Under the pieces are notes generated by a model that had not been told where the DNA came from, searched no databases, and saw nothing but the letters and a program-made list of their open reading frames with translations. Below are positions 58,684 through 64,000 of a stretch of DNA of 64,000 bases, piece by piece; within the stretch, counting starts at the first letter, position 1, and each line of letters starts with the position of its first letter. This stretch comes from an uncultured Prevotellaceae bacterium (GTDB lineage Bacteria > Bacteroidota > Bacteroidia > Bacteroidales > Bacteroidaceae), in contig ONCQ01000004.1 in the NCBI GenBank assembly GCA_900316355.1, positions 62,001 through 126,000 of the forward strand, written 5' to 3'. The position numbers were made by a program, and so were the translations under genes.

Positions 58684-59208
58684 TTACTTCTGGAGCTGCT
58701 TCTTCTGCAGTTCAACCTGCTGCTTCTGGAGCTCAACCTGCTTCTCTACCACGCAGGGGAGGCAGTGGTTGTGGCTCTCGCGGATCTTGTAAGCGCGAAT
58801 CAGAGCGGTTCTCTTCCATTCTCTTCCGAGGAAGAGCTTTTCTTTCTCGGCGGTCTGGCGAACAACCTGGAAGTAGCGAGCTTCGGGGAACTGTTCTGTA
58901 ACCTTGTAGGTAGCCTTTCTGAGCATACGGGGCAGCATGCGAGTGTTGACACCGTTGGTCAGGTTGGTCATCTTCTTGTTGCTGCTATCGTATTCAACGC
59001 CGTTGACGGTGTGAATCTGATAGAACACGCTCAACCATGTGCTGTAGGTTACGGATACCTCTGTCTCACCCAAGAACTCCATGTCATCGTTGGAATAAAT
59101 CAGCTGGGTGATTTGCGGACTGAAGGACCGAGTGCTGGTCGTTGTTCCGCAGCTGGTGAAGAGCATTGCTGCCACACCAACCATGAATAGATATTTCAAA
59201 TTCTTCAT
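58684..59208 (-). CDS. Small lipoprotein of unknown function
   Basis: A 174-residue exported protein with lipobox LFTSC. The central region is alpha/beta (DDMEFLGETEVSVTYSTWL, RKATYKVTEQFPEARYFQVV). The C terminus has a short Gln-rich heptad-like repeat (VELQKQQVELQKKQLQK), suggesting a coiled coil. I do not know the family. It sits 44 bp downstream of the beta-barrel gene and may be co-transcribed with it. Confidence 0.75.
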   Translation of the reverse strand: MKNLKYLFMVGVAAMLFTSCGTTTSTRSFSPQITQLIYSNDDMEFLGETEVSVTYSTWLSVFYQIHTVNGVEYDSSNKKMTNLTNGVNTRMLPRMLRKATYKVTEQFPEARYFQVVRQTAEKEKLFLGREWKRTALIRAYKIRESHNHCLPCVVEKQVELQKQQVELQKKQLQK

Positions 59209-59252
59209 GTCCTTGTTAACTTAAAGTGTAAAAAGTGTGAGGAGAGGACCGA

Positions 59253-60065
59253 TTAACGGTTGAAGTAGTATGACAGGGTCAGACGAACCTGGCTGCCCCA
59301 TTGGCCTTTGCGACCCTTCACAGCGTCCCAAGTCTGGTTGCCCAGCTGGTTGTTGGGGAGGTTTACATGAGTAAGCTGAGTAGCATCCGGCGAATACTTT
59401 ACAATTGCGTCGTTGTCACCAGTCTTAGCGCTGGAGCGTGCCTTCAGAGCACCATCCCACCTTGTGCCGATGCCATACTCAACGCCGAGAGCCAGAGGCA
59501 GACGAGCGATGAAAGCCTGCAGACCGATGAATGCGTTAGCACCGAACTGAATGTTGCGAATACGTACATTGTTGTAGCTCTTTGTACCATCCACTTCAGC
59601 ATTGTAAGTGATAGTGTTGCGCTTCCAACCGAGGATACCCTCTACGCCAGCGTAAACATCGAGCAGGTTGCTCTTTGTGAAGTGGTAAGCGAAGCCGGGA
59701 CGGAACTGGTTGTCAGCCTCTACCCATTTTGTGCTCTGGGTCTCTGCAACGACGCCTTCAGCCTCATCCATTGTACCCTTGAAGCTTTCGCGCTGCTTCC
59801 AGAACTTCATACCCATGCGGAGTTCCAAGTTGTCTGTAGCCATGTACTTCAAGTTGATGATAGGGAGAACATGGAACTGACCTGACTTAGGACCCTCATC
59901 TGTTTTAAAGAGGTCTGTCTCAGCACCTACATAGAGGCCGAAAGTGCCTTTCATAGGACGGTTACCTGTAGCGTACTTCTTTGCAGAAGGAGCACCCTCA
60001 GAAATTTGAGCAGATGCAGTCATAGCGAAGCAAGCCATGAGAGCAGAGAAAAGAATCTTCTTCAT
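59253..60065 (-). CDS. Outer-membrane beta-barrel protein
   Basis: A 270-residue protein with a signal peptide (ending TASAQ) and alternating amphipathic strands typical of small Bacteroidetes barrels (GTFGLYVGAETDLFK, NLELRMGMKFWKQ, GVEGILGWKRNTITYNAE). It ends in VRLTLSYYFNR, an aromatic strand for membrane insertion. Likely a porin-like or structural outer-membrane protein; exact function unknown. Confidence 0.85.
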   Translation of the reverse strand: MKKILFSALMACFAMTASAQISEGAPSAKKYATGNRPMKGTFGLYVGAETDLFKTDEGPKSGQFHVLPIINLKYMATDNLELRMGMKFWKQRESFKGTMDEAEGVVAETQSTKWVEADNQFRPGFAYHFTKSNLLDVYAGVEGILGWKRNTITYNAEVDGTKSYNNVRIRNIQFGANAFIGLQAFIARLPLALGVEYGIGTRWDGALKARSSAKTGDNDAIVKYSPDATQLTHVNLPNNQLGNQTWDAVKGRKGQWGSQVRLTLSYYFNR

Positions 60066-60151
60066 TTTTAATTTGTCTTTAATGGTTAATAATTAAGAAG
60101 AATAAATAATGTTTGTTTTGTTAAATTTCACTTTCATTTCTAAATGCAGTG

Positions 60152-60184
60152 CAAAGGTATGTCATTATTTATTACCTTACACAA
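60152..60184 (-). promoter_or_regulatory. Promoter of the beta-barrel gene
   Basis: Minus strand TTG (60182-60184), 22 bp, then TACCTTTG (60152-60159). The leader of about 80 nt is AT-rich. The surrounding gap 60066-60299 holds nothing else I can identify. Confidence 0.65.
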
Positions 60185-60299
60185 CATTTTATGTTAAAAA
60201 ATATTAAACACCACTACAAATGTTATTTAAACAAGTGTTAAATGTTGAAATGTTGTCTTTCTCACCCTAAAAAAGTCCGATTTGTGCATTCTATGGTGC

Positions 60300-61211
60300 T
60301 TATAGCCCTTTTGCGTGAAGAATGGCGGCCATTTGCTGTTGCACTTCCTGCGCTTTGTTGCCAGCCACTTCTGCGAAGCGCTCTGTGCCGTCGGCATAGA
60401 TGATGGCGCGGGAGCTGTTGACGATGAGCCCGCAGTGGTTGTTCCATCCGTACTTGCACACCTCTTCGAGGCTCCCGCCCTGGGCACCGATGCCGGGCAC
60501 GAGCAGGAAGTGATCGGGAGCGAGTTTGCGGATGTCGGCGAAGGCGCTGCCTTGGGTGGCGCCGACGACGTACATCAGGCATTCAGACGAGGCCCCCTCC
60601 AAGCCTCCCCGAGGGGAGGCTTCCTTAACCCACTCCTGACTTCTTTTGATAACAACTTCAAACAACCGTTTTTGGGTCGCAGAAGCTGTAGTGTCCCCCT
60701 CGGGAGACGAAAGGGGGGCCAGTTGGAAGTCCTGACTCCCCTTGTTGCTCGTCAGCGCCAGCAGGATGACCCACTTGCCTTCGTAGCCGAGGAAGGGAGT
60801 GACGGAGTCCTCGCCCATGTAGGGAGCCACGGTGACGGCATCGACATCCATCTCTTCAAAAAAGGTACGCGCGTAGAGCTTGCTGGTGTTGCCGATGTCA
60901 CCACGTTTCGCGTCGGCGATGATGAACTGGTCGGGGTATTGCTCGCGGATGTATTTCACCGTCCGCTCGAAGGCCATCCATCCCTTCACACCGTGTGCCT
61001 CGTAGAAGGCGAGGTTGGGTTTGTAGGCGATGCAGTAGGGGGCGGTGGCATCGATGATGGCTTTGTTGAACTCGAAGATGGGGTCGAATCCCTCTTCTTT
61101 CTCAGCCCGCTCGATGAGGAACTGCGGCACCTTCTTCAGATCAGTGTCGAGGCCTACGCACAGGAAGCTCTGCTTCCGCTTGATATTCTCAAATAATTGT
61201 TGTCTTGTCAT
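60300..61211 (-). CDS. pyrF: Orotidine 5'-phosphate decarboxylase with in-frame REPIN
   Basis: A 303-residue type-2 OMP decarboxylase, the last step of UMP synthesis. Motifs: [14 protein letters not shown], the catalytic [39 protein letters not shown] and [12 protein letters not shown]. Usual length is about 270-275 residues. The excess is a segment between the [11 protein letters not shown] strand and [10 protein letters not shown] that contains REP-derived APLSSPEGD and [14 protein letters not shown]. The insertion point is a loop, so the enzyme may remain active. A second REP pair (61217-61323) lies upstream. Confidence 0.93.
   Translation of the reverse strand: MTRQQLFENIKRKQSFLCVGLDTDLKKVPQFLIERAEKEEGFDPIFEFNKAIIDATAPYCIAYKPNLAFYEAHGVKGWMAFERTVKYIREQYPDQFIIADAKRGDIGNTSKLYARTFFEEMDVDAVTVAPYMGEDSVTPFLGYEGKWVILLALTSNKGSQDFQLAPLSSPEGDTTASATQKRLFEVVIKRSQEWVKEASPRGGLEGASSECLMYVVGATQGSAFADIRKLAPDHFLLVPGIGAQGGSLEEVCKYGWNNHCGLIVNSSRAIIYADGTERFAEVAGNKAQEVQQQMAAILHAKGL
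60588..60721. repeat. REPIN-like inverted REP doublet G, in frame inside pyrF
   Basis: Left REP 60588-60623 (cctcccc-gag-gggagg) and right REP 60694-60721 (ccccctcgggag and ggggggcca) flank about 70 bp. The whole unit is translated within pyrF. Confidence 0.82.
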
Positions 61212-61216
61212 AATAG

Positions 61217-61323
61217 AGACCCACCCCCTGCCCTCCCTGTGAGGGAGGGAGCAATTTCTTTTGAAGGTTAATAATTATGTGGTTTATTGTTCATCTTTTT
61301 GAGAGGTGACCACTCCCTCCCTC
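61217..61323. repeat. Partial REP doublet H between prfA and pyrF
   Basis: Left REP 61217-61252 (gacccaccccctg tail, ccctccc-tgtg-agggagg hairpin). On the right only ccactccctccctcg (61309-61323) remains, ending 2 bp before the prfA stop. It looks like a doublet whose right half is truncated. Confidence 0.7.
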
Positions 61324-61325
61324 GT

Positions 61326-62438
61326 TTACAGCGCTGCCTCCTTCAACCTTTCTGCATTCTCGGCCACAGTGAGCCGGTCGATGCATTCCTGGATGTCGCC
61401 GTCCATGAAGGCGGCGAGGTTGTAGATGGTGTAGCCGATGCGGTGGTCGGTGATGCGGCCCTGCGGATAGTTGTAGGTGCGGATCTTCGCAGAGCGGTCG
61501 CCGGTGGAGACCATCGTCTTGCGGCGGCTGGCGATGTCGTCGATGTACTTCTGGTGCTCCTTGTCATATATAAAGGTACGCAGGCGCGCGAGTGCGCGTT
61601 CCTTATTCTTTGGTTGGTCACGCGTCTCGGTACATTCGATGAGGATCTCCTCGGTCTCGCCGGTGTTAGGGTTGGTCCACATATAACGGGCGCGCACGCC
61701 TGATTCCACTTTATTAACGTTCTGACCGCCGGCGCCCTGGCTGCGGAAGGTGTCCCACTTGATGGCGCCTTCGTTGATCTCCACGTCGAACTCCTCGGCC
61801 TCTGGCAACACGGCGACGGTGGCGGCAGAGGTATGCACGCGCCCCTGTGTCTCGGTGGCCGGCACTCGCTGTACGCGGTGCACGCCGCTCTCATATTTCA
61901 AGGTGCCATAGACCTTCTCGCCCGTGACAGCGAAGATAATCTCCTTGTAGCCGCCGGCAGCACCCTCGGTGAAGCTGCTGATGGCAATCTTCCAACCTTT
62001 CGTCTCGCAGTACTTGGTGTACATGCGGAACAGGTCGCCGGCGAAGAGGGCTGCCTCGTCGCCACCTGTGCCGCCACGGATTTCCATGATGACGTTCTTG
62101 TCATCCTCGGGGTCGGCAGGGATGAGCAGCAGCTTGATGTCTTCTTCCAACTGGGGGATGCGCTCTTGGGCGGCATTGAGTTCCTCGCGCGCCATCTCCT
62201 TGATGTCGGGGTCGTCCTCGGAGAGCATCTCCTTGGCGTCTTCTATGGTCTGCAGTGCGCCGACATACTCCTCGCGTTTTTTGACGATGGCGCCCAGATC
62301 CTTGTACTCTTTGGTTAACTTGACATAGCGCTTCTGGTCGGCGATGACAGAGGGGTCGGTGATGAGCGTCCCCACCTCCTCATAGCGACTTACTAAGCCT
62401 TCAAGCCTGTCTAACAGTTCGTTATTCTCAATGGCCAT
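61326..62438 (-). CDS. prfA: Peptide chain release factor 1
   Basis: A 370-residue release factor for UAA and UAG codons. The tripeptide region HRVQRVPATETQGRVHTS carries the RF1 anticodon-like PAT; the ribosomal peptidyl-transfer motif reads RSQGAGGQNVNK (GGQ). Normal length and complete N-terminal coiled-coil domain. It lies downstream of the tRNA-Val with a terminator between. Confidence 0.96.
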   Translation of the reverse strand: MAIENNELLDRLEGLVSRYEEVGTLITDPSVIADQKRYVKLTKEYKDLGAIVKKREEYVGALQTIEDAKEMLSEDDPDIKEMAREELNAAQERIPQLEEDIKLLLIPADPEDDKNVIMEIRGGTGGDEAALFAGDLFRMYTKYCETKGWKIAISSFTEGAAGGYKEIIFAVTGEKVYGTLKYESGVHRVQRVPATETQGRVHTSAATVAVLPEAEEFDVEINEGAIKWDTFRSQGAGGQNVNKVESGVRARYMWTNPNTGETEEILIECTETRDQPKNKERALARLRTFIYDKEHQKYIDDIASRRKTMVSTGDRSAKIRTYNYPQGRITDHRIGYTIYNLAAFMDGDIQECIDRLTVAENAERLKEAAL

Positions 62439-62516
62439 ATCTTAAGTTCGTATATTTCTTTATCTGTGATGCTGCTAAGGGTTAAGCGTGTGCATTCTCG
62501 TCATCAGAAAGAAAAA

Positions 62517-62542
62517 GCGGACTTGCCGTCTAGCAAGCCCGC
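62517..62542 (-). terminator. Intrinsic terminator after tRNA-Val
   Basis: A 10-bp stem with one G-T pair: gcggacttgc (62517-62526) with gcaagcccgc (62533-62542). On the minus strand it is followed by TTTTTC. It lies 15 bp past the tRNA 3' end. Confidence 0.85.
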
Positions 62543-62556
62543 CGTCTCGTGGGTTG

Positions 62557-62631
62557 TAGGAACGATCGGGCTCGAACCGATGACCTCTTCAATGTGACTG
62601 AAGCGCTCTGAACCAACTGAGCTACGCTCCT
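62557..62631 (-). tRNA. tRNA-Val (anticodon CAC)
   Basis: A 75-nt cloverleaf on the minus strand: acceptor AGGAGCG/CGTTCCT (one G-T pair), D arm GCTC/GAGC, anticodon stem CTTCA/TGAAG with loop GTCACAT (anticodon CAC, reading GUG), T arm ATCGG/CCGAT with TTCGAGC, discriminator A. CCA is not encoded. Confidence 0.93.
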
Positions 62632-62648
62632 ATCCTTGTTTGCGGCTG

Positions 62649-62656
62649 CAAAGGTA
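62649..62656 (-). promoter_or_regulatory. Putative -7 box of tRNA-Val
   Basis: Minus strand TACCTTTG, 17 bp upstream of the tRNA 5' end. No clear -33 element. Confidence 0.55.
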
Positions 62657-62731
62657 CAACAAACTTTTGAAACCGCCATCGTTTTTCTCGCTTTTTTATT
62701 CCGAGACGGAAAAAATGATGCCAACGACCCT

Positions 62732-64000
62732 TTATCCTGCATGGGTTGCATCGAGCGCTTCTTGGTGTTTCCACCAGTCATCCTTGGTTTTGCATAGCGC
62801 CTGCGCCACACAGTTCATGGCTTTACAGAAGGGAACGTGGATGGCATCGTCTTTCCTGCGGAATTGGTACTGCCAGGGTGTCACGAGGAGAAGACGGCCA
62901 TTAGCACAGGCGTCAATCATCTCTTCGGAGGGGTGGTAGCGGTCGGAGAAGCCGTTGTCGATGATGCGGATGACGGGGTAACCAGCTGCGCTGGCTGCAT
63001 CCATGATGTCTTGCTCGCCACGAGCGATGCGGGCTGAGACAAGGAGTGCACCTGCGGCGGCAGCCTCTAAGCAGCGCGCTTTCTGCTGAGCAAAGAGGGC
63101 GGCATCCTTACGGTGACAGACAACGGGCAGCAAGTGCCGCTTCAGCAGTTCGCGGTTGCCATAGCTGTCACAGCTGATGCGACAGCTTTCAATGAGGAAG
63201 CGCGCTTGCAGCTCTTGCCAGATGGCAGGCGTGAACTGATTGGCCCTGCATTCACGGCGCAGAAATCCACACATGGCAGAGGGGCTGACGGCGGTGTCGA
63301 TGCCGCCGCGGCGGGGCATGAGATGGGCGCGGTTGGAGGTGCGCAGCAGGCGGCTGCGTGGGTTGTTGAGGATATAGGCGCGCTGGGTGGCCAGCTGTGC
63401 CTCATCAATGGGGACGACATCGCAGTAGCCAGCATCGAAGAGGGGTGGGAGAGGGGCGGAGGGGTGATGCTCAACGACTGAATCGTTGAGCGCCATCGCA
63501 GCCTTGGTGGTTGCAGCCTTGGTGGCTGCTGCTTTGTTGGTTGCTGCTTTGTTGGTTGCTGCCTTGGTGGGTGGGTCCGCGTTTTTTGCGATGGCGTCAG
63601 GCGATTTGGTCGCCTGCGCTTCCGCCTGCCCTTCCATCTGCCCTTCTACCTGCCCTTCCGCCTGCCCTCCTGTCGCTGGGGCCGTTATGCGGCCTGTCAT
63701 TTCCCAATAGCGGCGGTTACAGCCCTGCTTGAAGCCGGCGATGACGCGGCCGATGTGGGTGCGGCGGCCTGTGGCGGAGAAGATGTCGCGGGTGGCATGG
63801 AGGAGGATGTGGAGATGCTCCGGCATGATCACGTAGGTGTCCACCTCCACCATCGGGTAGTGGCGCTTGATGCTCGTTAACAGCTCCTGCTGCACCATCT
63901 GCCCGAAGGGCGTCAGCTCCACATGCGGCGCCGCGGCATCGCCGTCGGGCTTGCTGATGTCGCCGCATATCCGCCCTAACGGCTGCCGAAGCTGCTGCTC
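62732..64000 (-). CDS. REP-associated HUH tyrosine transposase (RAYT) with extra C-terminal domain (5' partial)
   Basis: The frame is open to the window edge, so the N terminus is missing; a GTG at 63922 is only an internal possibility. The Y1-transposase core is clear: VDTYVIMPEHLHILLHA with the HUH pair, GRVIAGFKQGCNRRYWE, and DAGYCDVVPIDEAQL leading to YILNNPRSRLL, the YI..NP hallmark of RAYTs. Between the last two lies a low-complexity linker of GQ.EGQ and KAATNKAA repeats. After the core come about 200 residues not usual for RAYTs, with GALLVSARIARGEQDIMDAA, IRIIDNGFSDRYHPSEE and GRLLLVTPWQY, resembling a DprA/Rossmann-like nucleotide-binding fold. RAYTs mobilise REP sequences in other bacteria; REP doublets lie within 1.5 kb. 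Both activity and the link are inference. Confidence 0.8.
   Translation of the reverse strand, partial: EQQLRQPLGRICGDISKPDGDAAAPHVELTPFGQMVQQELLTSIKRHYPMVEVDTYVIMPEHLHILLHATRDIFSATGRRTHIGRVIAGFKQGCNRRYWEMTGRITAPATGGQAEGQVEGQMEGQAEAQATKSPDAIAKNADPPTKAATNKAATNKAAATKAATTKAAMALNDSVVEHHPSAPLPPLFDAGYCDVVPIDEAQLATQRAYILNNPRSRLLRTSNRAHLMPRRGGIDTAVSPSAMCGFLRRECRANQFTPAIWQELQARFLIESCRISCDSYGNRELLKRHLLPVVCHRKDAALFAQQKARCLEAAAAGALLVSARIARGEQDIMDAASAAGYPVIRIIDNGFSDRYHPSEEMIDACANGRLLLVTPWQYQFRRKDDAIHVPFCKAMNCVAQALCKTKDDWWKHQEALDATHAG
63486..63664. repeat. Tandem repeats encoding the RAYT linker
   Basis: Two adjoining patches: gttgctgctttg/gcagccttggtg-type 12-15 bp units (63486-63570), encoding KAATNKAA-like residues, and ctgcccttc-type 12-bp units (63620-63664), encoding GQ.EGQ residues. 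Both stay in frame. Confidence 0.75.

Overview
The window is chromosomal DNA of a Bacteroidales bacterium, most likely a GC-rich member of the Prevotellaceae. The evidence is two SusC/SusD outer-membrane pairs, Bacteroidetes-type -7 promoter boxes (TAnnTTTG), a fused lpxC-fabZ gene, a C10 (streptopain-like) protease with a type-IX-secretion-like tail, and many lipoproteins. Apart from one tRNA-Val there are no RNA operons, and there is no CRISPR array or integrated prophage.

Layout. 1-3644 (+): a regulatory run made of a SpoIIE-type phosphatase (5' end cut by the window), a STAS protein, a small alarmone synthetase and an APH-like kinase. It is followed by a dGTPase-family gene (3711-5114). 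5200-12130 (-): a large secreted C10 peptidase, a lipoprotein and a beta-propeller-like secreted protein. 12280-14976 (+): a TPR histidine kinase and a NarL-type regulator. 14985-29886 (-): a degradative and housekeeping run with GH29 fucosidase, GH105-DUF4861, NrnA-like DHH phosphoesterase, a DPP IV-type peptidase, a PD40/CXXCH lipoprotein, a DUF6057-like membrane protein and a GH2 beta-galactosidase. 30051-48731 (-): one seven-gene operon with two SusC/SusD pairs and three FAS1 (fasciclin) lipoproteins and no enzyme. 49019-54871 (-): GH43-like, miaA, a pRiA4b-like gene, lpxA, lpxC-fabZ and lpxD. 54984-57254 (-): an isolated VirE-type primase/helicase. 57739-62631 (-): two lipoproteins, a beta-barrel outer-membrane protein, pyrF, prfA and tRNA-Val. 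62732-64000 (-): a REP-associated HUH tyrosine transposase (RAYT) whose 5' end lies beyond the window.

The most unusual theme is repeat invasion of coding DNA. At least eight GC-rich inverted REP doublets (REPIN-like: tail-hairpin-spacer-hairpin-tail) lie at 19.7-26.7 kb and 60.6-61.3 kb. Four sit in frame inside nrnA, the peptidase gene (twice) and pyrF. Others supply start regions, stop codons and even a lipoprotein signal segment. The RAYT at the right edge is a candidate mobiliser. It carries a repeat-rich linker and an extra C-terminal domain that looks Rossmann/DprA-like. AT-rich simple repeats have also become coding, including most of the peptidase signal peptide.

A second theme is two arrays of short palindromes whose centres are spaced exactly 22 bp apart (5119-5183 and 57549-57675), both just 3' of genes. 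The arm sequence changes from unit to unit while the spacing stays fixed. I know of no named element with this design.
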